DNA of 64,000 bases from Brachycybe producta. Taxonomy: Eukaryota; Arthropoda; Diplopoda; Playtdesmida; Andrognathidae. Location of the stretch: contig JAUPFP010000004.1 of assembly GCA_036925085.1 (NCBI GenBank), positions 7,658,338 to 7,722,337 on the forward strand, given 5' to 3'. A program made the position numbers and the translations under genes. Of this stretch, positions 33,366 to 45,866 are shown piece by piece. Under the pieces are notes generated by a model. That model saw only the letters and a program-made list of their open reading frames with translations, did no database searches and had not been told where the DNA came from. Each line of letters opens with the position of its first letter. The stretch's first letter is position 1.

Positions 33366-33875
33366 TTAAGCCCCGTCTGTCTTTGTTTTTTTTCCTGTAA
33401 TCCTGATATGTGTAACCATGTGCAAACAAGGACAAAAACGCATAAGCACATAGGAATTTATATAAATTTAAATGAACCGCTTTTTTCCCCCAAGGTCAAC
33501 ATTATGTTGCGCTCTCTCCATCCAAGAACCCCGTGATATTAAATTGGAGAGGGGAAAAGGTTGGAAAGGGTAGGGGAGAGAAAGAAACGTTGAGGGAAAA
33601 AAGGGGGAAGGGGAAACTGAGGGGTAATGACGCGCTCTTTCAAATATAAAAAGGGGAGGGGATAATAGTAGCAAAATTAAACTAGAACTTATCACAGGCA
33701 ATTGTGCCCAGCATTACAATTTCTTTTGCTCTGCCCTTTTATGAACGTCATCAGTTTCTAATTGGTTTGTTACTTGGTCTGACGTCATAAAAGGGCGGAG
33801 GAAAAGAAATTCTAATGCTGGGCACAATTGCCTGTGAATTTGAATCCCGTCATTAATGGCGGGTTACCCCATTAG
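33364..33875 (+). mobile_element. Helitron-like element, copy 5
   Basis: Full family order from ttaagccccgtctgtctttg to hairpin cccgtcattaatggcggg and ATTAG|T (a one-base change of CTAG). The MITE at 33694-33835 is a shorter version retaining one ttctaattggtttgttactt block and a perfect TGACGTCA. Confidence 0.8.
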
Positions 33876-34341
33876 TCCAAATATATTTTTGATCTGGCTG
33901 TTCGGGTTCTGTCAATATTAGGAATGACATTGACATGGGAACAGTTTTTTTTCTCCAGGATGAACTTTTTGAAACCCATGGAGAGGAATAAGACTCACAA
34001 ATTCTCATTTAGTTTCATTGACCATTTTGGTTGATGAAAAGAGAGCCCAGGTGTCAGGCTCAAAATATTTATATTTTTTTTTTATTTCCACTGTACTGAA
34101 AATAAATTACACTAAATTTAAAATAATTCACAGTGTTCTTCAAGACTTTTTTCACTGATCCTTCCCACCCCCCTTTACAACTCAACCAGAAACCTGAAAT
34201 CTAGCTCTAAAATTTGGCAAACTTTAAAATCAGGTCTGGCCCACGATGCTAAACTAAAAAGCCCTGATTGGCCCACGAGCCAAACTAAAAAATCCTGAGT
34301 TGCCCACACTTACAAACAAGTTTGAGACCATTGATATAAAA

Positions 34342-35611
34342 CCAAAAAGTAGAACTACAGTTTCCACTTTAAAAAGTATTGCCATGAGAAAGGACCTACA
34401 TGTGTAATAAATAATATTGGGTCAAATGTGATTTCTGTTTGAGTTTGGCGAGAAGAAATAGGATTTTCTTCTTCTTCTTTTGCCTTTTATGTAACAAGTA
34501 TGCATAAACAGGACATGGGAGAAAAAAGGGGGAGAAAGACATAAATATAAAAGCTAAAGTAATGGCCTAAATTGACTTTGTAGAGACACAAGTGAAGATG
34601 TGACTTCAAAAAAAAAAAGAAAAGAAAGAAGGTACAAAAAACAGTGAGGGTGAGATTGAAGAAGTGAAGGAAATGAGATGGAGAGAGAGAGAGAGAGTAA
34701 AAGGGAGGAAAGAGGGAGGGAGGAGAAGATTAACTATTGTAGTAAGAGGTCATTTTCTTGAATCGCATTTATAAGAGAGGGGGGGGGGGGTGAAAGTGAA
34801 ATCCTTCAATATAAGATGTAATCTTGCTTTTCTGGATGGTCGACTGACTTAAGTGGTGCAAGGAACCACTATATGATGGTCAAAGCCAAAAAGACAAATG
34901 GACGATATCGAAAATGGTGGTGGTTGGTGTTGGTGGCCATCATCATCATCATCATACAATGTTTCTTTCTTTTTGTCCTTTTTTTTTTTTTGGAATCTTA
35001 AGACTAGTCAAAGGTCTATTCTATTCTATTCTATCTAGAGAACAGCTGAATCGTTTTTGCTTTTGCTTTTCATTTCTCTCTTCCTCAGATGCGGATATCA
35101 CAGATGCGTTAACATTAAAACACTTTACCAACCAACTCAACCTCCATAGTTTTTTTTTTGTTATTTCAAGCAATGACAGGCGTGCCCGACCAATTTATCA
35201 CTGACATCCACTTTTCAGATCGTTCAAGTGTCAATTTCAACCATAAATATAAGAACTAACAGAGAAAACACAGTCATTTCTGAAAATCTTTCATTCTAAA
35301 CATCTCTTTCAATGCATTCTTGCATGATAAGACATCCAAAATTCTAAATCCTTAGTTTCCATCTTTGTAAAACAGTTATATTAAGTTTTCTTATAGTTAA
35401 AAACAAATTTCAGAAGAAAAAAAACAACTTGGCACTTTAACATAAACCTTATGAACAAGGCTCTAAACATACAAAAATCCTGTTTCAATGAATGGGATTT
35501 TTTTTATCTTAAAGTTTGAAGTGCCATGTTTTCTTAACATGTTCTACAGAGCACAATTATAACTTGAATGTACTGTATTTTAGCCCAAGTTTAGACTAAT
35601 GCCTCGTACAC
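34342..35611. other. Unassigned intron sequence
   Basis: Purine-rich tracts, a G-run (34780-34790) and short tctat and catcat runs. No exon seen. Confidence 0.4.
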
Positions 35612-35976
35612 AACTGATAATTTAAATGCATTTAAATAATAAATGTGTTCTACATTTGAATTCATTTAACTCATGTGTGTAAAAGGTATTAAATGAATTC
35701 AAATTAAATGTGTTCAGGTGAATTATACGGAGTTCAGTTAAGGACATGAACCAAATAAAAATTGACTTTATTATTAATATTTTAAATTAAAATACTATAT
35801 CAATATTTTGTCAATAGTTTCTATATTATATTTAAGTATTAACTCAATATTTTCAGATTATTAACTGAATAAATTGAATTCGACATGTTATTTGTTTGCC
35901 CTTCACAGAGCTCTGTAGAACATGTTTATTATTTAAATACATTTATATTATCAGGTGTGCACTAGGTATAAGGTGC
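35612..35976. mobile_element. MITE with 'CCTAGTACACACCTGATAATTT'-like ends, copy 1
   Basis: cctcgtacacaactgataat at the left pairs with attatcaggtgtgcactagg at the right. Internal landmarks: gaattatacgga, attgactttattattaat, caatattttgtcaatag and ttgcccttcacagagctctgt. Copies at 43758 and 61932 share the same order. Confidence 0.75.
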
Positions 35977-37260
35977 CTGTGTATTTGTGAGGAACAAACC
36001 ATTTGTCTGTACAAGGCCAAGGTCCCACGTACAGAAAATGCGACTGAAAATAAAGATATCTCTTAATTAAATAATTCTATTCTATTTATTTTGGCAGACA
36101 AAAAAATAAGAGCAAAATCAACAGAATACAATAATTTAAATTAGATAAAATATATTTTTAGCTGCACTTTTCTGTGAGTTCTTGGCATAAATAAGAGTTT
36201 TTTTTTCTCTCCTGTTATTACAACTATAGATATATTTTAAATAAATGATTCATATGATAATGATATAAGTAATCTCCTCCTCCTCCTCCTTCTCACTGAG
36301 TGATAAGTGGATGCTAGCAATTAACCCAGCCACTGCATTTCGAGTTTTATAACTTCATTCTTGGCAACAACAAAAAGAATCTTTCAAACAGAATAAAACA
36401 GCACTAAGCTTAAAAAGAATTTGGCAGCGGCGAAATGCTTTCACTTAACCTCTTTTGAATATCAAACACAGACACGTCTTCATTACATTTAACAATGTTG
36501 TCTTTGGTTGCCCAAACTACTAATTAACATGAAAATTATACAGAGGAAACATAGACAAAAAAAATAACATAAAAAGACCCCATATGAACTTGAATATTGT
36601 CTGCTTAATAATGGTATTCACCCAAAGACCTCTGATAAAATGGTCATAAGCATGCAATATTTCATTTTCAAAAACTAATTAAATCTAAAATATTGCTTGT
36701 ATAAAGCATGTTAGCATGCATATATACGCTCGTAAATGTATCTAAATGCAACAGCGACACAGTACATTACAGAAGATGCAGTGGGTTATGTTACTCCTTA
36801 AATTAGGCAATCACTGCTTTCACTTGTATTTTACGCTATAATACAAGGACACTTGGCACTAAAATTTCTAACTCGAACTTTCTGAGCAGGTTAAAACATA
36901 GAAAAACACGGTTTATTTAGTGCATTTGACTAGATTTTTATGATACTAACATGCTCAAATGGTTCAAGCCAAAGTTCAAGCACCACGTTTTGTTGTTGAA
37001 CTTGGGCCATATTATTTTTTGAGTGTGTTGCAAATATAACTATAGCCCGCCTGCAGATAGGCTTAAGGCCACTCGCCCCAATTGGTGTACAATAGTCGTA
37101 TAGACTAGGGTCTAGCAGTCCCTACCCTTCCCAGATGCCACATAAACAAATTATCCCTAGGTTAGTAGCTAGGATTTATGCACTAGGATGAGATTAATGG
37201 GTCTGTGTTATCAGTTTTAATGTTAGGTTCAGGTGATTAGTCATCAATGGCAAGTAAGAG
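35977..37260. other. AT-rich unassigned sequence
   Basis: No recognisable coding or repeat structure apart from a short ctcctcctcct run near 36275. Confidence 0.4.
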
Positions 37261-37269
37261 AGCTGCTGT

Positions 37270-38430
37270 CAGTGGTGGCATCATCATGAGAATTAAGGTA
37301 TCAGAAGACCACAGTGCTGTCAAATTAATGCATTGCCATCATGAGGTCAGCTTGAAAAAGGACAGCTGAGTGGATTGGCCAACTAAATCCTGCACTAATA
37401 GACCATGAGATGAGTTGGTCACATGCTACAGTGTGAGCAGGAAGCATGCATTAGAAGAAAATGTGCTGTCAAGTGTCCTCATCGTGGTACCACGTTTGCA
37501 TGGACAGAAGCCATCTGTAGTGGAGAGTCAAATATATTGGAGGTAACAGTTGAAACAACCATGCCCATGGTCATGAACAAAGCTATTTTCCCTGAAAATA
37601 TGTGGTGGAAGTGATCCACAGAGACTGCCACTCACAAGGTTCTTTGCAGAACTGTGGAATGCCACTGTAAGTGCAATGGTCCACTGCTTAGGAAGTTGGT
37701 TGGTATGCTCCAGGTGTGGCCAGCATAGGCCTTAATCCAGGCCAAACATATGAGCCTGCCATAACTCCAGAAGCAACATATATCAGCACTTGCATGGTAT
37801 GAATCAACATGTGTGCTGGATCCTAATGTCACAACAGTTATAGCACATAGTGAGTGTAAGCAGTTCAGCATGCTTGTCCCCCATGGGGCATGCTCCCCAT
37901 TCATGTTCATTGCCATCTGGATTGACAAAAGCTCAGCATGGAACACAGTGCATTCATCTGGCAGAATTTGCCCCGTGAATGAAATTCACGATTATGGTTG
38001 GCTACTACAAATGCAGCACCAACTTTATTGTCTCGTTTTGATCCATCGATGTAGATACAGAAATCCACCTGAGTACTGATTTTTGGAGTTTTCCACAAAG
38101 TATTCTTGTTAGAGTACTGGGTATATGGTATTCTTGATGGCCAAGGAGTGTCCAGCAGCTAAAAGGACGCCTGGTGATGTTTCCAAAGTACATAATGGCT
38201 ATGAGTGAAGATGAACATGGGTGTGCAGCTGGAGAATACCTGAAGTGCTGTGTAGATGCTGTATAGAAGACTTTGGTGATCACCAAAAGGGCCTTTGGGT
38301 AGCATCCAGAAATTGGGTGAGCATGCCAGTAGATGCTCAGCTACTTCAGACGTCTGCATCATAGGGCAGCATGGGGAGCACCAAACTGAACACTGTCTGT
38401 GTGCATGCAATAGCAAGGCATTTTTATTCT
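37270..38430 (-). mobile_element. RNase H-bearing LINE relic
   Basis: On the minus strand, 38098 downward reads FCIYIDGSKRDNKVGAAFVV, then (one frame over, from 37946) FHAELLSIQMAM and later WIKAYAGH. These are the ordered catalytic blocks of the RNase H domain found at the C-terminus of I/R1-type LINEs. YIDGS replaces the usual YTDGS, the third catalytic aspartate block is lost, and frames shift at least once. Upstream on the same strand (38416-38159) is a C-x2-C ... H-x3-C segment (CSPCCP...EHLLAC) like the LINE zinc knuckle. No RT domain is seen, so this is a 5'-truncated pseudogene. Confidence 0.7.
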
Positions 38431-38440
38431 AGATGATGCA

Positions 38441-38495
38441 TTAAAACAGTCAGTCAGAGGCTGTAAATATTTACAGCCTGACTGATTGTTTTAAG
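38441..38495. repeat. Hairpin at the edge of the LINE relic
   Basis: taaaacagtcagtcaggctg-type arms: aaaacagtcagtcagaggctgt pairs with acagcctgactgattgtttt across aaatatt. Confidence 0.8.
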
Positions 38496-41149
38496 TTCAG
38501 AATATTCGGGCATAACTGTCATGGTTTCTTGCACACCAATTTGCAGAAACTGCTTATCATCATTTTGTGCCCCTACAGATGTTGCAAGATTGATAGCTCC
38601 ATTTTCGTTTTTTTTTTCTTGCAGTCAATCTTGATATTGCATATAATCATTATGATTTTTTTTTAATAAAAGAAGATAAATACATAATTTTCCCCAGGAT
38701 ATCTTTAAAATGAACTTCTTAAGCAAGTAAATGGCAATTCAACAACGATCAAAATTCATTTTTTTAAAAAAACCTAGGGCGAAAAATGAAAATCGATAAA
38801 CTTCAAACTTTAAAAAAAAACATCATTATAACCTTTTCCTCAACTCTTCTGACTGCAATAAAATGTGATTTTTTTTAAAGCTGCATCAAATAGCTTTCCA
38901 CCTGTTTTGTTGGGCCGAAAATACGAAATTTAAATAAAATGAATGTATTATTTGCTAGTTAAGTAAAATATTTTTTTTCACTAATAATGCAGCTAAAATT
39001 TTTTTATTTTGTTAGAAATTTCTAATTCAAACTGATTGCTAAAGTTTTTAATTAAAAAAAGTACACAGCCGTACACGAAGAAAATTTTAATCTAGCGTAT
39101 ATAAATCTCCTTTCATATTTAAAATTGTCAGTGTGTCAAATAATAAGGATCGAGTTGGATTAAAATTGTTAATTCATTCTCTTTATTTTTTCTAAAGTTT
39201 GATTAATTATTGTTTTGTTTTTTTTAAATGCAAAGAAGCGGCCAAAAAAAACTTTTTAGTTTATCACGACAATCATTATGAATGCACAATTGCACTTCAT
39301 AGGTATTCAGGAGACGAAAAAAAAAAAATAACTAAGACGTGAAAAGAAGAAAATCTTACTGGCGAAAATAATTCTCTATAATTAAAATTCTCATCATGGT
39401 CTTTTATATATTAAAAGTAGAATACTATATTGAATAGAATGGAGTTGAAATGAAAACGGTATATGAAGCAACAAAAAAATGTTTTGTGCATGATATCAAG
39501 CGCTAAACAGCCAATTATTGTGTTATTTAATACTAGAGCAGCATAATTCCTAATAAATTCCTTTTTTTTACTCATCTAAACAACTTAATATAATGCCTTA
39601 TTGTTTAGCTTTGAATACGGCATGATTGTTAGTTAAATTCAGAGCCGTGGCAAGAATTTTTTTTTTATCGAGGGGCAACTAAATAATTCTCATGCCACCC
39701 CCTCCTCCCACCACAAAATAGGATTAAAAATGTTTACATCAAAATTTTGTTTGCGTGCTTTGGCCAAACATGTATTGAATTTGTAAAATTTAAAAAAAAA
39801 AAGTTTCGAAAATTTCCAAAACAAAATTATTTTTGGCGCCCCTCGCACACCTCTAAAAACGGCCCTGGGTGTTTCACAGCTGAGACACATAGGCCACATG
39901 TTAAGAAGAATCGCCAAAAAAGCCAATTTATTTTAAAATAAAAGAAAAAATTCATTGTATTGAGTTAAATATGAATACATACATGTGTATGAATTAAGAA
40001 TTATGGAAATGTGAGGTGACATTTGCCACTAAATTGAGAGGTAGACTTGTTTTTAGAAAATAAAAATGGCGTTGTTTGGTGACTCATGAAAAGTCACTTC
40101 ATTTTTATGTTGTTTTATAATTTTAATGACTTATTTTTAGTTTTAAAAATCATTTTGGTAATCGTTGGTAAGTCTTGACAATACTTTAATAAAAAATTCC
40201 TGGGGGTAATTAATTGTCTGTTTAAAAATTCTGGAAATGTAAGGTGACAACATTTGCCACTAAACTAAGAGGTAGACTTTTCTTTTAAGAAATTTAAAAT
40301 GGCGTTGTTTGTAGTGATGTAAAAAAACGTGTTTTTTTTCTTAATGTTTTATTTTTCAAAAAAAAAATAGTTTTTTTTTTAAGTATTTTTTTTTTAATTT
40401 TTTTATTTTCCATTTTTCAACCCTACTAGTGTTTAAAATGAACGTGTTTTTTACTATCATATTTTTTTACGCTATCATAGTTTATTAAGTGTCAAACATT
40501 TTTTAAAATAAAATTAAAAAAATATTTTTCAGATTTACTATCATAATACTGAAGGTAATTAAAATGACTTCATTCACGAATCTGACATAATTTATATTCT
40601 TAATTCATTAATTTGCATTTCACTGCTAATGTAAACTTTCTACTTTTCCCTATCGTAGAACTGAAACAATCAGAAATCAGGATTCACCACCAACATACCT
40701 AAAGAAAGGCTTTTTTTTTTGCATTTCCTCCCACCCCCAGCTTTTTTTTCTAAATAAAACATAATTTTTTTTCAAAAAAAAACGATCACTTTAATATACA
40801 TTTCTAACTGAATCATTCAGTAATCTCGGGGACAGGCAGTTAAAATTGATAAATTTTCTTTCTTTCTTGCATTTTTCTTTTCCAACCGTTTTTTTTTTAG
40901 AAAAAAACAAGCACTTTTATTTAAATTCACTACACTAGTTGTTTGGTGACTCATGAAATATCACTTTATTTCAAAGTTTTATTTAATTTGAATGACTTAT
41001 TTTTAATTTTAAAAATTATTTTGGGAATCGTTGGTTGTCTTGTCAATATTTCAACAAAATGTTCCTTTGGGTAAAAGTCTTTTTAAAACAAAATACAATA
41101 TTTGAACTTCAAAGATTATATCGCAGATCGTTCAGATCAATTTATCATA
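38496..41149. other. AT-rich intron block with decayed repeat fragments
   Basis: Long A/T runs dominate. Segments at 40010-40110, 40225-40315 and 40935-41080 share 'gtgacatttgccactaaa...gaggtagac', 'aaatggcgttgtttg' and 'gactcatgaaaagtcactt' with each other. In inverted form they match the element at 52977-53546. No coding evidence. Confidence 0.5.
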
Positions 41150-41689
41150 GGTATATATGTATATATATATCTATATATATATATAGCTATATATATACAT
41201 ATATATATATATATGAAGTGGTTCTTTTCGAATTTCCCTTTAGTTATATTCTTTTAGAAAAATGTGTAGTCAAAAATAATAAAAATATATAGCCCTCTTT
41301 TTTCACTCGGGTGTGCGTCAACAGAGCAATGATTTAGAGGTAATGTATATTCACGGACGCTTATCCACATTACCCAAAATATGAGATTTTCCTCTTTTTC
41401 GCTTGCTATACATACACAGCATCTTTATGACGAAATAAATATGAAATGTAATGGGCACTGCTAACAATAATGCTCCAAAATGCAATGCGCCTCTTTTTCT
41501 CTTTCACACAAACACACACTTATAGGATGTGCGTTACTTCGACCGTGTAAAAAGCAACCCTCATTTCTTGGGGTAGATCCCTTGAATCGTCGCCAGAAAG
41601 GAAAAATAATCTAAAAAACCCCTTCTTCTCATATAAGGAGGAAAGAAAAAAAAGATGCTCATAAAGATATTATATGCATGCACCTCTAT

Positions 41690-42612
41690 ATATATGTGGT
41701 AGAAATCTGAGCAGCCCAGAGTAGTCTGCAGCCACAGCAGCATCCTCTAGAGCATGCTAAAGTAGCAATCTCCTCCGAGTATCCTGCAGCCAGTCTCTCC
41801 CCTATTTTAAGCAATGGAAGTAAACGCCTTTAATCAGTGATGCATGAAGGAAGTGTTAGGAGAAAAAAAAACGAAGATAGTTGGGAAGGTTGGAGGGAAA
41901 ACACTTTTTTTCTCTTTGAAAATAAATTAGGGTAGGTAGGTTAGGTTTGGTTTGGTAAGGTTAGGTTAGGTTAGGTTTGGTTCGGTTCAGTTAGGATAGG
42001 TTAGGTTAGGTTACCGAAAAAAGTGTTTTCCCTACATTCCTCACTTTCTTTTCTGTCTTTTTTTAAAATTCCACACATACGGAATTTTTTTTGGGAAAAT
42101 CTCCCCAGAAAAGAAAAAGAAAACTAATATTCTTATCCGTCTTTATAATGGTGGCCACACAACACAACAGAATTTACATTGGAAAAAGAGGTGACGTTTT
42201 CCGTTTTGAGAAACTGGTCCCACCACCCTCACTTTTTACAACTGTAAAAATGACCTTTACGCTTTAGGTCACAACCTTGCACCCCTCTCTTTTTTATTAG
42301 GTGGTTTCAGCTGTTCTAATTGGTCAGAATATTAAAACGAGATTCTGTACAAAAAAAAAGTTGAGCTAATATCAACTTTTTTTTCTTCCCAGAAAATCGG
42401 CCAGAATTTGAAATTTTTTTGAAAATTCTTTTCTCGCCTTATATTCTTGACTGATTTGCCGTATGTGTGTCTTCCGCTTAACACTTTTTTGTTAAAATAG
42501 GGGAAAGATTTGCTACTGGATACTCGGAGGAGATTACAGTAGCAGAATCCTCTAGAGGATGCTGCTGTGGCTGCAGATTACCCTGGGCTGCTCAGATTTC
42601 TACCACATATAC
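41690..42612. mobile_element. Inverted-repeat element around a nested TTAGG foldback
   Basis: The left arm (41690-41815: gtggtagaaatctgagcagc ... ctgcagccacagcagcatcc ... gcaatctcctccgagtatcc) is mirrored at 42498-42612. The interior is unique sequence apart from the foldback at 41894-42033. Confidence 0.7.
41894..42033. mobile_element. Small foldback: agggaaaacactttttt ends, TTAGG core
   Basis: agggaaaacactttttt (41894) and aaaaaagtgttttccct (42017) bracket a run of ggttaggttaggtttggtt variants (41930-42013). Confidence 0.75.
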
Positions 42613-43104
42613 ATGTATATAAGCTATCCAACTTTTTTTTACTATTTTTTTCTGTTTGACACTAATAGAAGCCATCATCAGCTATCCACAACAATCTTCA
42701 TTTTAGTTTTGGCCCCTTCAGCAAAATATCTATTCTTTCCTATTAAAAATACATTTGGCTGTATAAGAAAGAAGCACGAGAAAAACAACAACAAAGAAAG
42801 AACCATTTCATCTATTCAGTGTCTTTTACTAAAAAAGAAAACATCTAATAACATTGATGTGGGCAGTTATGTATCTGTTACTGTCAAAGAGGAAAAAAAA
42901 TCATTTATTCTATAAAATTCCTAGATAATGTGGAAAAATACTGACCAACACACGGGAAATGCCATCTACATGTAGTGGTGGCTGGTGCTTTGCATACAGA
43001 TGTTAGCTGCATGCCGCTTTGATTTGTTAAAAATTAATAAGATTGGTAGCAGTAAGCAGTGGTTGGCTCTCGTACACAGTAGGGCTGGCGATAGTTTGGA
43101 AAAA
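42613..43104. other. Unassigned intron sequence
   Basis: The 118-codon frame 42559-42915 begins inside the inverted arm and has no domain. I reject it as a gene. Confidence 0.4.
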
Positions 43105-43240
43105 TCTAAATTAATTAATATTTTTTTCGATTTTTCGATATATGGTTAAAAATCATTTTTTTTTTAATATCAATTTTTTATTGATATTAAAAAAAAAATG
43201 ATTTTTAACCATATATCGAAAAATCGAAAAAAATGAGAAA
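43105..43240. repeat. Near-perfect AT-rich palindrome
   Basis: ttttttcgatttttcgatat ... tggttaaaaatcatttt is followed, after a short atatcaattttttattgatat centre, by its full complement. The arms are about 55 bp. Confidence 0.9.
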
Positions 43241-43757
43241 AATCGAAAACCGAAAAAAATCGAAATATCGAAAACCTGAAGAAAAAGAATCAAATCGAAA
43301 ATTACAGAATATTAGTGATTATTGTAAACCTACTCAAGTATATGTATATACATTGTATACACAAAGTAAAATAAGTGAACTGAAAGTAGGCCTATAATAT
43401 TTATTTAAAATATATTATTTGGTTCTTGACTATTTAAGTATTAATTAAAAATATTGATCTATCGCAAAATCTGCCAGTTCACACCACTTCTATTTGTTAT
43501 TTAAATTTTTCATTATTTTCCCAATTTTAGTCATAAGCACCACTATTTTTCACAAAAACACATCAGCAAAAAGCTGCAAAACATTTAATATTTATAGATA
43601 TTGTGTATAAGTTTATTTTTATATAATATAGCCTTTACTTTGGTGTACTTTGTCTACTTATATGATAGACTTTAGGTTATGTGCTGAATAGCTAAGACAA
43701 AAAAAAATAATGTAACTAATGTCATTTTGGTTTTATGTAGATTAGCTTGATGTTTTA

Positions 43758-44060
43758 TACCTTGTACACACATGAGTTAAATGAATTTAAATTAAATGTG
43801 TTTAGGTGAATTATACGGAATCCAGTTAAGGACTTAAACCAAATACAAATTGACTTTATTATTAATATTTTAAATTGAATATACTAAATCAATATTTTGT
43901 CAATAGTTTATATATTATATTTAAGTATTAACTCAATATTTTCAGATTATTAGCTGAATAAATTGAATTTGATATACTGTTTGTTTGCCCTTCACAGAGG
44001 GCTCTGTAAAACACGTTTATTATTTAAATGCATTTAAATTATCAGGTTTGTACTAGGTGT
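43758..44060. mobile_element. MITE with 'CCTAGTACACAC' ends, copy 2
   Basis: ccttgtacacacatgagtta ... attatcaggtttgtactagg, with the internal landmarks of the family at 35612. The left terminus differs (ccttgtacacac). Confidence 0.7.
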
Positions 44061-44065
44061 TAGGG

Positions 44066-44695
44066 GGTATATAGACATTTGCCCTAAAGGGACATTTGGC
44101 CTAAAACAATGTTTGTCTTAAAACCATTTGCCCTATAGGAACATTTGCGCTAAAACAATGTTTGCCATAAAACTATTTGCCCTAAAGGGACATTTGCCCT
44201 CAAACTATTTGCCCTAAAGGACATTTGCCCTAAAGCCTATTTTTTGTTCTCTCTTTTCATACGGTTTAGTGTCTTTCAGTGAAGTATATTTAATTGGTTA
44301 TGTGCACCGCAGGCACACAAAAAACAACAAATGATGTAAATGTATACTACTGATTAGGACAAATGTCCTTTTAGGTCAAGTGGTTTTAAGGGCAAATGTC
44401 TCTTTAGGGCAAATGGTTTTAGGGCAAATGTCCCTTTAGGGCAAATGGTTTTAGGGCAAATGTCCCTTTAGGGCAAATGTCCCTTTAGGGCAAATGGTTT
44501 TAGGACAAGTGTCCCTTTAGGACAAATGGTTTTAGGACAAGTGTCCCTTTAGGACAAATGGTTTTAGAGCAAGTGTCCTTTTAGGGCAAATGGTTTTAGG
44601 GCAAATGGTTTTAGGGCAAATGGTTTTAGGGCAAATGGTTTTAGGGCAAATGGTTTTAGGGCAAATGGTTTTAGGGCAAATGTCCCACACCCGTA
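44066..44695. mobile_element. Foldback with tandem gggcaaatg arms, copy 2
   Basis: The left arm (44080-44235) is tttgccctaaagggaca-type. The unique middle (44236-44365: 'ttttgttctctcttttcata', 'tagtgtctt') is shared with copies 1 and 3. The right arm (44366-44690) includes seven consecutive ggttttagggcaaat units. It ends gggcaaatgtcccacaccc, matching the outer end of copy 1. Confidence 0.8.
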
Positions 44696-44933
44696 TTAGG
44701 GTATACATGTACTGCTTAATTACAGCATTACTACCAAATTTCTGCACATTGACTTAGTGAATCCATACAATAAAAGACTTCAAACTTTCGCAGTAACACA
44801 TCAATTTTTAGTTGCTCATCATAGCAAGAGACTCAAATCACTAGAGGTGAAGAGAAATGAAGAAACCAAAAAAAAACACCAAAACGAAAAAAAAAAACCA
44901 ATCATCGTTCTTGTTATAGGCAAAAGCGTCATT

Positions 44934-44984
44934 ATTATTATCATCATCATCATTATCATCATCATCATCATCATCATCATCGTG
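44934..44984. repeat. (ATC)n microsatellite
   Basis: attattatcatcatc... for about 17 triplets. Confidence 0.95.
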
Positions 44985-45719
44985 TGTACATTGTACGCAA
45001 ATAAGAAGTAGAAGATAATCCCACATTGAAGAAAAGTAGCCCATAGTGTACATGGATAGGGCGTTGTCTCATAATGTGTCATTAGTTTAACTTATAAGAC
45101 AAAAAAAGATAAAAAGCTATATAATACTTTGCTAAAGAGAGTGAGAGCTAGCGATAGCTGCCATTTCTATCTCTGCTTGAAGTTTAGACAAAATTAGTTT
45201 ATTGGATAGAAGAAGAAAGAAAAAATAGCATCAAGTAGGAAGCATGTATCAAAGACAAACACAAACACACTCACACTCACATAATGTGTAAGGTATAGGT
45301 AAGGGTAGGTAAGTAGATAGATGGAGGGGAGGGGGGAGGTTAAAGAAGAATATGCATTCATCACTGTTAAAGAAAAACAGCTCTAAAAGCTAAGCTGTAT
45401 AAGGAAGAAGAAAAAAAAAGCGTATAACTCTTATTTGTGTTTACTCTTGTCAGTGTCCAGATTTACTGCATAAAGCCCTAAATAACAGTAGAAATAAATC
45501 TCTATAATAATCGGAAAGCATTTCCACGTTAGAATGGATTTAGAAAGCCATGTTTGCAAAGTTTCTGTCATTATTACTTCAAGACTAAGCGTGTTTAGGG
45601 TTTACTCAACCTTGCGTCCAAAATTGTTTTTCAGAGATACTAAAATGTGTCCAGTACTATTTTATCCCCCTTACATTCATTTATTTATTGATTTATCCAG
45701 TGTTGTCACTTCAGGAAGT
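44985..45719. other. Unassigned intron sequence
   Basis: No repeat family or exon recognised. Confidence 0.4.
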
Positions 45720-45866
45720 AGAGGTGGGACATATCCTAAATTTTCTCGAAATTCGAATCCGAATTCTAAAAGGTTTTTCTAATCCCTCCAATCGTTTCAT
45801 ATAAGAATCCTAGATTATTCATTAAGAAGATACAAATAAATGAAATAATATTAAATATTAAATTAT
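45720..45866 (+). repeat. Copy of the 'attcgaatcc' element left part
   Basis: gaggtgggacatatcctaaa...ctcgaaattcgaatccgaat...tcattaagaagatacaaata parallels 29550-29700. It is cut by the start of Helitron copy 6. Confidence 0.7.

Larger units (their letters stand above)
32425..34333. mobile_element. hAT-type element with nested insertions
   Basis: The left end CAGCGGTCTCAAACTTG and right end CAAGTTTGAGACCATTG are inverted repeats of hAT type. The subterminal cccgcgggcca / tggcccac boxes are also typical. The flanking octamers gtataaac (32417-32424) and atataaaa (34334-34341) agree at 6 of 8 positions. No transposase frame remains. A foldback (32541-33240) and Helitron copy 5 (33364-33875) are inserted in it. 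Confidence 0.75.

Noticed and set aside
42559..42915. 118-codon frame
   Set aside because: It begins in one arm of an inverted repeat, and the mirror arm yields the same peptide (41561-41743).
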